Assembly: GCA_904394215.1 (NCBI GenBank)
Contig: CAJFNF010000003.1
Location: 1 to 64,000, forward strand
DNA: 64,000 nt
Direction: 5' to 3'
Source of the DNA: an uncultured Faecalibacterium sp.
GTDB lineage: Bacteria > Bacillota > Clostridia > Oscillospirales > Ruminococcaceae
Program-made: the position numbers and the translations under genes
Shown: piece after piece, positions 14,847 through 23,551 of the stretch
How positions within the stretch are numbered: position 1 is the stretch's first letter
How the letters are laid out: every line of letters begins with the position of its first letter
Notes under the pieces: model-generated
What the model was told of the DNA's origin: nothing
The model's database searches: none
Seen by the model: the letters and a program-made list of their open reading frames with translations, nothing else

Positions 14847-17198
14847 TCAATCACCCTCTACAGCGCCGGTTTCCTGCTGGGCGCCGATGCTGATGGCGTT
14901 GGTCAGCAGGGCCAGGCCCAGAGATTCGGCAGCGGTCCAGGTGTCAGCGTCCACCGTGCCGGTCTGGGGCAGGCCCAGCAGGGCCTGCAGGGTGCGGGTG
15001 CCGGCGGCCACGTCTTCGGTGTATTCCTCGGTGACGCCGGGGCTGCTGACATCGTCATAATAGTAGGCAATGCGGGCCAGCAGGGTGGTGTAATACAGCA
15101 CCGCATCGCCGGTGGAGCCAATAACCAGCGGGGAACCGGGATAGTCCATCCGGGTCAGGGAGACCACGGGCCCCGACAGCCGCAGACGGTTGACCTGGGC
15201 ATAGAGGGTATCCCAGGTGGCCCGGCCCACCACGCCGTCGGCAGTGAGGCCGAACAGCCGCTGGAAGGCTTTCACCGCCGACTCGGTGCCGGCGCCGAAG
15301 TTGCCGTCGATGGATACCGAGGGGATGCTGGCGTCGTAGGAGTGCATCAGGTACAGGTAGTACTGCAGCTCCCGGACCGCCCGGCCGGTGGAGCCCCGGC
15401 GGAGGGTTCCGGGGAAGTCCCCGGGCCGCAGGCTGGAGGACAGCAGGTCGTTGGCAATGTCGGTGTAGACCTCCCGCAGCTTGTTCCAGGTGGTGCGGCC
15501 CACCACGCCGTCATCGGTCAGTCCGAAGTACCGCTGGAAAGCCGCCACCGCACGGCGGGTGCTGGGGCCGAAGATGCCGTCCACGCTGGGGCTGTTGAGG
15601 CCGGTGTAGACGGTGCGGGCGATCTTGAGCCAGAACTGGACCAGACGGACATTCTGGCCGGTGTCACCCTCCCGCAGGGGAACGCCGGGGTAGGCGTTGG
15701 GGATGCCGTTGTCCACCTGGATGCTGCGGTACTGGGCGTAGATGGCGTTCCAGGTGAGCTCGCCCACCACGCCGTCCGGATCCAGTCCGTACCGCTGCTG
15801 GAAGGCCCGGACGGCGGCGGCAGTGCCGCTGCCATAGACCCCGTCCACCGTCACCGAAGGGATGCTGGATACATACTGGCTGATGGTGTTGAGCCAGAAC
15901 TGCAGCTGCTCCACTGCGCTGCCCCGGGAACCGACGCGCAGGGTGGTGCCGCCCCAGGTGCCGTCGGACAGGACGCCCGAGACCGTCTCGCCCTCGCTGG
16001 TCAGCTCGGCCAGATCTTTGACCGACACATAGATATAGCTGATCTTGTACCAGGTCTGGCGGCCCACCACCCCGTCAGCGGTGAGGTTGAACTGCTGCTG
16101 GAACCGCTTGACGGTGGCTTCCATCTGGCTGCCGAAGATGCCGTCCACCGTCAGAGTACCCAGGAAGGGGTAGTCCTTGGCGATCCGGTTGAGCTGGCGC
16201 TGGAGGGTAAAAACGCTGGCGCCCCGGTCGCCCCGTCGGAGCGGGGTGCCGGGATAGCTCTCGGGGATCGAGGCGATGTTGTTGGTGCGGGCGATCTCGA
16301 TGTTGCTGCCGTAGTAATATTTCAGGATGCTGAGGGCGTTGCGTCCCTGCTGGGCCAGGGAGACGGTGCCCCACTGCTTGAGGCCGGCGCAGGAGACGCT
16401 CTTGCCGTCGCAGTACTCGGTGTAGTAGGGGTTGACGGTGCCGGTCTTGCGGACGTAGGTGTTGAAGATGTCGTCGGTGAGGTTGACCATCACATCAAAG
16501 ACCGTCCGGCCGTGGACATAATACTGGTCGTAGCTGGTGGAGTTGGTGATGTCAAACTTGTAGCCCCGGCTGGGGTACCACTCGGTGTAGATGCGGTTGA
16601 GGGCCAGGGAAATCTGGCAGTGGATGTTGGCCCGCAGGGCCTGCTCCGGCCAGGTAGGGTAAACCTCGCTGGAAGCCACATTGGCGATGTAGTCCCGGAA
16701 GGACACCGTCACATTTTTGGCCGAAGAGGCGGGGGTGCCCAGATGGACGGTGATGCTCTTGGGGATCACCACCGCCGGCAGCACCCGGGGATCGGCGGCG
16801 GGGGCGGGGCCGCTGCCGCCGCCTCCTGCAAAAAGGGGATGGGGCGGGATCACCACCGGCTCATCCGGCTCCTCCACCCGGGCGTTCTCGGGGATCATTT
16901 CCAGCGGCGCCAGGGTGACCTGGCCCGAAAAGATCTGGATCCCCTCGATTTCAATGGTTCGGTAGCCGGCTTTTTGGGCCACCAGGCTGCACACCGCATA
17001 GGGGCGGACGGTGGTGTTGTTTTCGTCCAGAGAATAGCTGCAGTCGGGGGCCTCGATCTGGATGTCGGCAGTGCTGCCGGCCTCGTCTGTGACCCGGCTG
17101 TCGGTGAAATCACCGCTGGTGACGGTGACGCTGACGCCGGGCATGGGGGCGGATTCCCGGGCTGCAAAGCTCTGGATGCGCAAAATTCCTGTTGCCAT
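14847..17198 (-). CDS. SleC-like wall hydrolase with SpoIID-type domain and tandem PG_binding_1 repeats
   Basis: 783 residues. The N-terminal 130 residues (MATGILRIQSFAARESAPMP ... VTVTSGDFTDSRVTDEAGST) are a carboxypeptidase-regulatory-like beta domain as in clostridial SleC, the spore cortex-lytic enzyme. Residues about 165-310 match the SpoIID/SleC catalytic region: VSFRDYIANVASSEVYPTWP, with the likely catalytic Glu in ASSE, then LRANIHCQISLALNRIYTEWYPSRG, and the paired CDGKSVSC site. Then come four good PG_binding_1 repeats (each ending FQxxF/YGLxxDGVVGxxTW) and one degenerate fifth repeat near 690-760. No signal peptide is seen, in keeping with the cytosolic-side start of SleC. RBS AAAGGAG. 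No spore gene is nearby, so the role may be vegetative wall or spore germination. Confidence 0.85.
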   Translation of the reverse strand: MATGILRIQSFAARESAPMPGVSVTVTSGDFTDSRVTDEAGSTADIQIEAPDCSYSLDENNTTVRPYAVCSLVAQKAGYRTIEIEGIQIFSGQVTLAPLEMIPENARVEEPDEPVVIPPHPLFAGGGGSGPAPAADPRVLPAVVIPKSITVHLGTPASSAKNVTVSFRDYIANVASSEVYPTWPEQALRANIHCQISLALNRIYTEWYPSRGYKFDITNSTSYDQYYVHGRTVFDVMVNLTDDIFNTYVRKTGTVNPYYTEYCDGKSVSCAGLKQWGTVSLAQQGRNALSILKYYYGSNIEIARTNNIASIPESYPGTPLRRGDRGASVFTLQRQLNRIAKDYPFLGTLTVDGIFGSQMEATVKRFQQQFNLTADGVVGRQTWYKISYIYVSVKDLAELTSEGETVSGVLSDGTWGGTTLRVGSRGSAVEQLQFWLNTISQYVSSIPSVTVDGVYGSGTAAAVRAFQQRYGLDPDGVVGELTWNAIYAQYRSIQVDNGIPNAYPGVPLREGDTGQNVRLVQFWLKIARTVYTGLNSPSVDGIFGPSTRRAVAAFQRYFGLTDDGVVGRTTWNKLREVYTDIANDLLSSSLRPGDFPGTLRRGSTGRAVRELQYYLYLMHSYDASIPSVSIDGNFGAGTESAVKAFQRLFGLTADGVVGRATWDTLYAQVNRLRLSGPVVSLTRMDYPGSPLVIGSTGDAVLYYTTLLARIAYYYDDVSSPGVTEEYTEDVAAGTRTLQALLGLPQTGTVDADTWTAAESLGLALLTNAISIGAQQETGAVEGD

Positions 17199-17266
17199 AG
17201 GCTGACACTCCTTTACATAGGGTATGAGTTGCCCCAGTGTATGCCCACAGCCCCGGAAGGGTGCAG

Positions 17267-17294
17267 CAAAAAGCCCCCGCCGTCAGGCAGGGGC
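17267..17294 (-). terminator. Terminator after the aldo/keto reductase gene
   Basis: Minus strand GCCCCTGCC-tgac-GGCGGGGGC followed by TTTTTGC. It insulates the SleC-like operon from the upstream gene. Confidence 0.85.
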
Positions 17295-17305
17295 AGAAGA
17301 GCGGC

Positions 17306-18415
17306 TCAGTGTTCCAGCATGCCGGCGCACTGGTCCAGCAGCCGGGTCACCGGCAGGTGCTGGGGGCAGGCTTCCTCGCACTGCTTGCAGCCGATGCAGT
17401 CGGAGGCCCGGCTGCCGGCAGCGGTGGCCTGGGCATAGGCGGCCTCGGCCTCTGCCTGCTGGCCGCTGACCAGCTGCTGGTTGGCGGCTGCAAAAATCTC
17501 GGGGATGGGGATGTTCTTAGGGCAGCCCTTGGTGCAGTAGTGGCAGGCGGTGCAGGGGATGGCCGCCGAATGGCCCAGGATCTCCTGGGCTTTCCGGATG
17601 ACCTCCTGTTCCTCACTGTCCAGGGGGCGGAAGTTGGTCATGGTGGCCAGGTTATCCTCCAGCTGGGCCAGGTTGGACATGCCGGACAGCACCGCCAGCA
17701 CCCCGTCCAGGGAGGCGGCAAACCGCAGGGCCCAGGAGGCGTAGGAGACGCCGGGGGCGGCCTGGTCAAAGAGCTTGCGGACGGCCGGCGGCGGGGAAGC
17801 CAGGGCCCCGCCCTTCACCGGCTCCATGATCACGATCTGTTTGCCATGGCGGCGGGCCACCTCGTAGTTGGCCCGGGCCTGGACGCTGGGGTTTTCCCAG
17901 TCGGCATAGTTGATCTGCAGCTGGACGAAGTCCACGTCGGGGTGCTCGGTGAGCAGCTGTTCCAGCAGCTGGGGCCCGCCGTGGAAGGAAAAGCCGTAGT
18001 GCCGGATGATGCCGCGGGCCTGCTGCTCCTTCACAAAGTCCCAGATGCCGAAGCGGTTGTAGCGGCCCGCGTTGTTCTCCATGATGGAGTGGAGCAGGTA
18101 ATAGTCAAAGTACCCGGCCCCCGAGCGGGCCAGGCTGGTTTCCAGTTGGCGTTTCGCAGAAGCCTCGCTGCGGGCCAGGCCGGCGTGGAGCTTGGTGGCC
18201 AGGGTGAAGCTGTCCCGGGGGTGCCGTTCCACCAGGGCTTTCCGGGCGGCCTCCTCCGAACCGAAGTAAATCCGTGCGGTATCAAAATAGGTGAAGCCGG
18301 CTGCAAGAAACCGGTCCACCATGGCGCTGGTCTGGGCGATGTCGATGCCGAGGCCCTTCCGGGGCAGGCGCATCAGGCCAAACCCCAGGGGCCCTCTGGC
18401 CGGAGATGTAGACAT
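17306..18415 (-). CDS. Aldo/keto reductase with C-terminal 4Fe-4S ferredoxin-like domain
   Basis: 369 residues. The N-terminal TIM barrel has the AKR landmarks LGFGLMRLP, TYFDTARIYFGSEEAARKAL (catalytic Asp and Tyr), DYYLLHSIMENN (catalytic His) and the cofactor region VLSGMSNLAQLEDNL. The C-terminus carries two cysteine clusters, CTACHYCTKGCP and CIGCKQCEEACP, each able to hold a [4Fe-4S] cluster; this AKR subfamily is common in anaerobes and probably receives electrons from ferredoxin-like partners. I start it at ATG 18415, behind AAAGGAGG, instead of the ORF-track start 18475. Monocistronic, with its own terminator; substrate unknown. Confidence 0.9.
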   Translation of the reverse strand: MSTSPARGPLGFGLMRLPRKGLGIDIAQTSAMVDRFLAAGFTYFDTARIYFGSEEAARKALVERHPRDSFTLATKLHAGLARSEASAKRQLETSLARSGAGYFDYYLLHSIMENNAGRYNRFGIWDFVKEQQARGIIRHYGFSFHGGPQLLEQLLTEHPDVDFVQLQINYADWENPSVQARANYEVARRHGKQIVIMEPVKGGALASPPPAVRKLFDQAAPGVSYASWALRFAASLDGVLAVLSGMSNLAQLEDNLATMTNFRPLDSEEQEVIRKAQEILGHSAAIPCTACHYCTKGCPKNIPIPEIFAAANQQLVSGQQAEAEAAYAQATAAGSRASDCIGCKQCEEACPQHLPVTRLLDQCAGMLEH

Positions 18416-18548
18416 GGCATTGTTCCTCCTTTGCAGTGGGGCCGGGCGGCAGCCCGGCGGGATCATTGTCCCCATTATACACCCGGCCGGCGCCGGCCTT
18501 CAACCGGGAAGGGGCACAAAAGTGGAATGCCGCCCCGGCGGATGGGGC

Positions 18549-18577
18549 TTTGCTTTTGGGGCGGTCTGGTGTATACT
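18549..18577 (+). promoter_or_regulatory. Promoter of the aldose epimerase/DUF3810 operon
   Basis: TTTGCT (18549-18554), 17-bp spacer, TATACT (18572-18577); the -10 box is strong and the -35 fair. The expected start near 18584 leaves a 45-base leader with RBS AAAGGAGG. Confidence 0.5.
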
Positions 18578-18628
18578 TAGCATACATCCAAGCGCGATTT
18601 TCCCGAAATGATAAAGGAGGTTTATCCC

Positions 18629-19516
18629 ATGCAGGCAACCATCCATAATGAATCCCTGACCCTGACGGTGGATACCCACGGCGCAGAGGCGGTCAGCGTT
18701 CGGAACGCCGACGGCCAGGAGATGCTGTGGCAAGCCGATAAATCGGTGTGGGGACGTCACGCCCCCATCCTGTTCCCCTGGACCGGCAAGCTGGCGGGGG
18801 GCATTCTGACCCACAGCGGCAAGAGCTACAAGGGGGGCCAGCACGGCTTTGCCCGGGATGTGGAGCACACCCTGGTGCAGGCCGGGGAGGACGTGATCCA
18901 GCTGGAGCTGCGGTCGGACGAGGAGACCAAAGCCGCCCGGTTCCCCTATGACTTTGTGCTGACCAGCACCTTCCGGCTGGAGGGCAAGACGGTCTGCCAC
19001 ACCCTGACGGTGAAAAACCCGGAAGACGCCAAAGAACCGCTGCCCTTTGGCGTCGGCTATCACCCGGCCTTTGTGGTGCCCTTTGACGATGCCCACACCA
19101 CCGAGGACTATGAGTTCCGGTTTGACCGGCCCGAGAGCCCAGTGATCCTGGACGCCCGGCCCAACGGCCTGCTGTCGGGCAAGTGCTATTACCAGTGGAA
19201 GAACGCTTCCAGCATCCAGCTCACCGACCACCTGTTTGACAACGACAGCTTCTGCATGGCGGGCCTGCGCAGTGAGACTTTGGGCATCTACGAAAAGGAC
19301 ACCGGCCGCAACGTCACCTGCCGGATTGCGGGCTATCCCTACACCCTGATCTGGAGCGCCCGCACCGAAAAGGTCCGGTTTGTCTGCATCGAGCCCTGGC
19401 ACAGCCTGCCCGCCGCCGAGGCGGACGGTCCTTCCTGGTCCAAGCGGGCAGCGGCCGCCATCCTGGCCCCGGGCGAAACCTGGGAAACCACCCTCCGCAC
19501 CACCTTCAACCGTTGA
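18629..19516 (+). CDS. Aldose 1-epimerase family protein (LacX-like)
   Basis: 295 residues, galactose mutarotase-like beta-sandwich that interconverts anomers of a sugar or sugar phosphate. Family landmarks are ILFPWTGKLAGG, YKGGQHGFARDVEHTL (first His) and LPFGVGYHPAFVVPF (second His in GYHPAF), and the C-terminal WSARTEKVRFVCIEPWHSLP with the acidic catalytic residue. This arrangement matches the LacX subfamily of Firmicutes. I start it at ATG 18629, 7 bases after AAAGGAGG, not at the upstream ATG 18608. Its stop overlaps the TTG start of the DUF3810 gene. No sugar transport gene is adjacent, so the substrate stays open. Confidence 0.88.
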   Translation: MQATIHNESLTLTVDTHGAEAVSVRNADGQEMLWQADKSVWGRHAPILFPWTGKLAGGILTHSGKSYKGGQHGFARDVEHTLVQAGEDVIQLELRSDEETKAARFPYDFVLTSTFRLEGKTVCHTLTVKNPEDAKEPLPFGVGYHPAFVVPFDDAHTTEDYEFRFDRPESPVILDARPNGLLSGKCYYQWKNASSIQLTDHLFDNDSFCMAGLRSETLGIYEKDTGRNVTCRIAGYPYTLIWSARTEKVRFVCIEPWHSLPAAEADGPSWSKRAAAAILAPGETWETTLRTTFNR

Positions 19517-20616
19517 GCCTGAAGAGGTTTGGGTCAGCCCACCAGGGAGCCCTCTGGGCCCTGGGAGCCGGGGCGGCAGCGCTGGCACTGTTTTGGGCCG
19601 CCCGCTCCAACCGGACTCTGATGAATTTCTGGGTGGACCGGGTGTCCATGCCGGTCAAGCGGGCCCTGGGAGCGGTGACCAACCCGCTGCCCTTCAGCGT
19701 CTGCGAGGCAGGGGCCACCCTGCTGATCCTGGGGGCCCTGGCCCTGCTGGGGCGGTCTTTGTGGCAGGCTTTCCATGGCTGCCCCGCCGCCCTGGGGGCC
19801 TGGGCCCTGCATCTGACGGTGTGCATCCTTTGGGGCTATGTGGGGGTGTGCGCCCTCTGGGGCACCCAGTATTATGCCGACAGCTTTGCAGACAAGGCCG
19901 GCATCCGGACCGCCGGCTCCAGCGCGGAGCAGCTGGCGGCGGTGACCCGCTACTTTGCCCGGAAGGCGGCAGACTGTGCCGGGGATGTGCCCCGGGATGA
20001 AGGAGGCTGCTTCGGGGTGACCCGGGCAGAAATCTTTGCCCGGACCGAGGGCCTCTATGACGGCATCACCGGCCGGTGGCCTTTTCTGGAGGGCCCCGAG
20101 CGGCGGGCCAAGCCGGCTTTCTACTCCAAGCTGATGAGTGCCTGGGGCTTTACCGGCTACCTGTGCCCCCTGACGGGGGAGAGCACCCTCAATGTGGACT
20201 GCCCCGAAGTGTTTCTGCCGGTGACCATTGCCCATGAGTTTGCCCACCAGCGGGGGGTGGCGGCGGAACAGGAAGCCAACTTTGTGGGCATCATGGCCTG
20301 CATCAACAGCGGACAAGCGGATTACGTCTATTCCGGCTGGCTGTTCGGCTACCTGCATCTGTACAATGCCCTGTACCGGGTGGACCCGGCAGCGGCGTCT
20401 GCCAGCATGGCGGCCATGCCGGCAGAGGTACGGGCCGACTTTGCCTGGAACAATGCCTATTGGGCCAGCTGGGAAGGGCCGGTCCAGGAGGTGGGGGAGA
20501 CGGTATACAACGCCTTCCTGGAGAGTTACGGCCAGGAGCTGGGCATCCAGAGCTACGGCGCCTGTGTGGACCTGCTGGTGGAAGTGTTCCTGCCCCTTGC
20601 CGGCGAAAAAACCTGA
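19513..20616 (+). CDS. DUF3810 membrane protein with HEXXH zinc-peptidase-like motif
   Basis: 367 residues. Two hydrophobic stretches near the N-terminus (ALGAGAAALALFWAA; ATLLILGALALLGRSLW) and one at about 95-115 anchor the protein; the remaining part should face outward. The motif PVTIAHEFAHQRGVAAEQEANF (residues about 237-258) contains HEFAH plus a downstream glutamate, the pattern of a zinc metallopeptidase, and is the core of DUF3810. A conserved GYLCPLTGESTLNVDCPEVFLP precedes it. The start is TTG 19513, overlapping the stop of the epimerase by 3 bases with no clear RBS, so translation is probably coupled; an internal ATG would remove the first helix. The physiological substrate is unknown. 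Confidence 0.8.
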   Translation: MSLKRFGSAHQGALWALGAGAAALALFWAARSNRTLMNFWVDRVSMPVKRALGAVTNPLPFSVCEAGATLLILGALALLGRSLWQAFHGCPAALGAWALHLTVCILWGYVGVCALWGTQYYADSFADKAGIRTAGSSAEQLAAVTRYFARKAADCAGDVPRDEGGCFGVTRAEIFARTEGLYDGITGRWPFLEGPERRAKPAFYSKLMSAWGFTGYLCPLTGESTLNVDCPEVFLPVTIAHEFAHQRGVAAEQEANFVGIMACINSGQADYVYSGWLFGYLHLYNALYRVDPAAASASMAAMPAEVRADFAWNNAYWASWEGPVQEVGETVYNAFLESYGQELGIQSYGACVDLLVEVFLPLAGEKT

Positions 20617-20624
20617 AAACGAAA

Positions 20625-20656
20625 AAACTCCGGACCCGAAAGGTCTGGAGTTTTTG
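20625..20656. terminator. Bidirectional terminator between DUF3810 gene and proS
   Basis: AAAACTCCGGACC-cgaa-AGGTCTGGAGTTTTT; one hairpin serves both convergent genes. Confidence 0.9.
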
Positions 20657-20677
20657 TTTGCGGTTTGGATCAGCCCA

Positions 20678-22090
20678 TCAGTAGGCGATGCCCCAGTAGA
20701 CCATGGTCTTGGCGGGCTTGCCGCAGCAGGGGCAGACATCGCTCAGGTGCTCCTGCTCGAAGGGCATGCAGCGGCTGGAGAGGCCGGCTTCTTCTTTCAT
20801 CTTGAGCTCGCAGGCCAGATCGCCGCACCACATGGTCTTGATGTAGCCGGTGTTCTCGGATGCCAGCTTCTTGACCTCCTCCATGGTGGTGGCAGCCCAG
20901 GTCCGCTTCTCGCGGTTTTCCAGGGCGCGCTGGTACAGGTCGCGGGTCAGGGACTGCAGCAGGGCAGGGATGGCGGTCTCCAGCTCGTCCAGGCTGACAA
21001 ACATCTTTTCCCGGGTGTCGCGGCGGACCAGGACGCACTGGTTCTTCTCCAGGTCCTTGGGGCCCAGCTCCAGGCGCAGGGGCACGCCCTTCATCTCCCA
21101 CTGGCTGAACTTCCAGCCGGGGGCGTTGTCGCTGTCGTCCAGCTTGGCCACCTCGGCAGCCTTCTCGGCTACGCCGGGCTTGTGGGGCGCGATGGGCACC
21201 ACCACAACCTGCCAGGGTGCAATGGCGGGAGGCAGGATCAGGCCGTCATCATCGCCGTGGGTCATGATGATGGCGCCCACCAGACGGGTGGACACGCCCC
21301 AACTGGTCTGGAACGGATAGTGCAGCTGGTTGTCCCGGCCGGTGAAGGTGACATCATAGGCGCGGCTGAACTTGTCGCCGAAGTAGTGGCTGGTGCCGCT
21401 CTGGAGGGCCTTGCCGTCCTTCATCATGGCCTCGATGGTGTAGGTGGCCTCGGCGCCGGCAAACTTTTCCTTGTCGGTCTTGCGGCCCTTGACCACGGGA
21501 ATGGCCAGGTCGTCCTCGCAGAAGCTGGCGTAGCAGTTCAGCTGCCCCATGGTCTCTGCCTGGGCTTCCTCGGCGGTCTCGTGGATGGTATGGCCTTCCT
21601 GCCACCAGAACTCACGGCTGCGCAGGAAGGGACGGGTGGTCTTTTCCCACCGAACCACGCTGCACCACTGGTTGTACTTCATGGGCAGCTCGCGGTAGCT
21701 GTGCAGGACCCGGGACCAGTGATCGCAGAACATGGTCTCGCTGGTGGGCCGGACGGCCAGCCGCTCTTCCAGCTTGTCGCTGCCGCCCATGGTGACCCAT
21801 GCCACCTCAGGGGCAAAGCCGTTGACCAGGTCGCCTTCCTTCTGCAGCAGGCTCTCGGGGATCAGCACCGGCATGGCCACATTCTCATGGCCGGTGGCCT
21901 TGAACCGGGCGTCCAGGTTTTTCTGGATGTTCTCCCAGATGGCCTGGCCGTAGGGCCGCAGGATGATGAAGCCCTTCACGCTGGAATACTCCACCAGCTC
22001 TGCCTTGAGGCAGATGTCGGTGTACCACTGCGCGAAGTTCTCCTCCTGGCTGGTGATTGCCTGTACGAGCTTTTTCGTCTCTTTTGCCAT
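20678..22090 (-). CDS. proS: Proline--tRNA ligase (archaeal/eukaryote-type, short form)
   Basis: 470 residues. It charges tRNA-Pro with proline. Class II motifs are visible: motif 1 in [16 protein letters not shown], motif 2 in [30 protein letters not shown], motif 3 in [26 protein letters not shown]. The anticodon-binding domain follows, and the C-terminus has the zinc-type cysteines [10 protein letters not shown] ... [19 protein letters not shown] ending in tyrosine, the hallmark of the archaeal-type ProRS (ProS3) without the editing insertion. I looked for a T-box upstream and found none; the 125-base gap to acpP holds the acpP terminator and no clear promoter. Confidence 0.96.
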   Translation of the reverse strand: MAKETKKLVQAITSQEENFAQWYTDICLKAELVEYSSVKGFIILRPYGQAIWENIQKNLDARFKATGHENVAMPVLIPESLLQKEGDLVNGFAPEVAWVTMGGSDKLEERLAVRPTSETMFCDHWSRVLHSYRELPMKYNQWCSVVRWEKTTRPFLRSREFWWQEGHTIHETAEEAQAETMGQLNCYASFCEDDLAIPVVKGRKTDKEKFAGAEATYTIEAMMKDGKALQSGTSHYFGDKFSRAYDVTFTGRDNQLHYPFQTSWGVSTRLVGAIIMTHGDDDGLILPPAIAPWQVVVVPIAPHKPGVAEKAAEVAKLDDSDNAPGWKFSQWEMKGVPLRLELGPKDLEKNQCVLVRRDTREKMFVSLDELETAIPALLQSLTRDLYQRALENREKRTWAATTMEEVKKLASENTGYIKTMWCGDLACELKMKEEAGLSSRCMPFEQEHLSDVCPCCGKPAKTMVYWGIAY

Positions 22091-22155
22091 TGTTGTTTTA
22101 TCCTCCTCATGAGCCGTGCGCCAAACGCCTAACGTTCCGCACGAGCCCGTCCATA

Positions 22156-22178
22156 TAAAAAGTCCCCGCCCGGCGGGG
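22156..22178 (-). terminator. Terminator downstream of acpP
   Basis: Minus strand CCCCGCCgGGCGGGG followed by ACTTTTTAT; a compact GC-rich hairpin between acpP and proS. Confidence 0.75.
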
Positions 22179-22215
22179 TGTCACATCCCCCGAAGCGGGA
22201 ACCAAACAGCCTTGA

Positions 22216-22452
22216 TTATGCCAGCCGGCTGTCCACGTACCGGACCACGTCCCCGACGGTGTGCAGGTTCTCGATGGCGTCATCGGGCACTTCGATGCCG
22301 AACTCGTCCTCCAGAGTCATGACCATGTCCACGATGTCCAGGCTGTCCGCCTCGAAATCGTTCAGCAGGTCGCTGTCCATGGTGATCTTCTCGGGGTCGA
22401 CACCCAGCTGCTCAGCCAGGAAGCCGCGGATCTTTTCAAATGTGCTCTCCAT
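22216..22452 (-). CDS. acpP: Acyl carrier protein
   Basis: 78 residues, acidic, carrying the phosphopantetheine attachment serine in EADSLDIVDMVM. It shuttles acyl chains in fatty acid synthesis. The start is ATG 22452, after AAAGGAG; the ORF-track start at 22512 adds an unlikely 20-residue tail. It has its own near-consensus promoter (22527-22555) and terminator and is not within a fab cluster here. Confidence 0.95.
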   Translation of the reverse strand: MESTFEKIRGFLAEQLGVDPEKITMDSDLLNDFEADSLDIVDMVMTLEDEFGIEVPDDAIENLHTVGDVVRYVDSRLA

Positions 22453-22526
22453 AATGCTTCTGTTTCTCCTTTGATTGATCTGTGGTTTTGGCGGCTTTCC
22501 GCCGATGCACAAAAGTTCCTCTTTAC

Positions 22527-22555
22527 TTTATAGCGTAAGGCCTTGCGCTTGTCAA
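22527..22555 (-). promoter_or_regulatory. Promoter of acpP
   Basis: Minus strand TTGACA (22555-22550), 17-bp spacer, TATAAA (22532-22527); near consensus, fitting a highly expressed gene. Confidence 0.8.
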
Positions 22556-22616
22556 GCCCTGATTTAAGATTCCCTCCAGGGCCGGGATGAAAATAGGGAA
22601 AAACACGTCTTGGTGC

Positions 22617-22645
22617 TTGTCATCGGGCGCCGGGTTCATTATAAT
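22617..22645 (+). promoter_or_regulatory. Promoter of dapF-dapL
   Basis: TTGTCA (22617-22622), 17-bp spacer, TATAAT (22640-22645); start site near 22652, about 27 bases before the dapF ATG. Confidence 0.8.
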
Positions 22646-22678
22646 GATAAAAGATGCAAACCCAATGGGAGGGATATT

Positions 22679-23527
22679 ATGAAGCTGGCTTTTACCAAGA
22701 TGCAGGGCTGTGCCAACGACTACATTTACCTGGACTGCCGCAAAACGGGGCTTCCCGAAAACATTGCGGACCTGTCCCGGAAACTGTCGGCCCGCCGGTT
22801 TTCCATCGGCGGGGACGGTATCATCTGCATCTGCGGGCCCGAGTCCCCGGACGCTGATGCCACCATGCGGATTTTCAACGCCGATGGCAGCGAAGGGATG
22901 ATGTGCGGCAACGGCATCCGCTGCGTGGCCCAGTGGCTGTACACCCACGAGCCGGCCTGTGCCGGCAAGGACCAGCTGCGGATCGACACCCGCAGCGGCC
23001 AGAAGCTGATCCGCCGCCAGGGCGAAGGCCTGTGGCAGGTGGAAATGGGCCGCTACAGCGCCATGGCTGCCGACCTGCCTGCGGTGAACATGGGGGAGGG
23101 CCCCCTGGTGAACTGCACCCTGTCCGCCGCCGGCCGGGACTGGCAGGTCACCTGCATCAGCGTGGGCAACCCCCACTGTGTGACGGTGGTGGAGGATGTG
23201 GACGCGCTGAACCTGGAGGCCATCGGCCCGTCCTTTGAAAAGCACGCAAACTTCCCCCAGCAGGTCAACACCGAGTTCATCCAGAAGCTGGATGACCACC
23301 ACCTGAAAATGCGGGTATGGGAGCGGGGCAGCGGGGAGACCTGGGCCTGCGGCACCGGCGCCTGCGCCTCGGTGGCGGCCCTGACCGAGCTGGGCATGGT
23401 CCCGGCGGGGGAGGATATCCACGTCCTGCTGCGGGGCGGCGAACTGATCATCCGGGTGCTGGAAGGCCGGCAGCTGCGGATGACGGGGCCTGCCGTCACC
23501 GTCTGCGAGGGTACAACCGAAGTATAA
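22679..23527 (+). CDS. dapF: Diaminopimelate epimerase
   Basis: 282 residues. It converts LL- to meso-diaminopimelate for lysine and peptidoglycan synthesis, without PLP. The two catalytic cysteines are in MMCGNGIRC and ETWACGTGACAS; FNADGSEG and SVGNPHCVTVV are also typical. I start it at ATG 22679, with GGGAGGG upstream, instead of the ORF-track 22610, which would include the promoter. It sits 24 bases before dapL; together they give the aminotransferase route from tetrahydrodipicolinate to meso-DAP. Confidence 0.96.
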   Translation: MKLAFTKMQGCANDYIYLDCRKTGLPENIADLSRKLSARRFSIGGDGIICICGPESPDADATMRIFNADGSEGMMCGNGIRCVAQWLYTHEPACAGKDQLRIDTRSGQKLIRRQGEGLWQVEMGRYSAMAADLPAVNMGEGPLVNCTLSAAGRDWQVTCISVGNPHCVTVVEDVDALNLEAIGPSFEKHANFPQQVNTEFIQKLDDHHLKMRVWERGSGETWACGTGACASVAALTELGMVPAGEDIHVLLRGGELIIRVLEGRQLRMTGPAVTVCEGTTEV

Positions 23528-23551
23528 TCATAGAGAGGGAGAAAACCAACC

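Noticed and set aside
14900-16260. Tandem DNA repeats resembling a repeat array
   Set aside because: They are the diverged coding sequences of PG_binding_1 protein repeats, similar at the protein level and not a CRISPR or satellite array.
22091-22215. T-box riboswitch upstream of proS
   Set aside because: No AGGGTGGNACCGCG motif or specifier stem visible; the only hairpin is the acpP terminator. An imperfect palindrome at about 22113-22143 is too weak to call.
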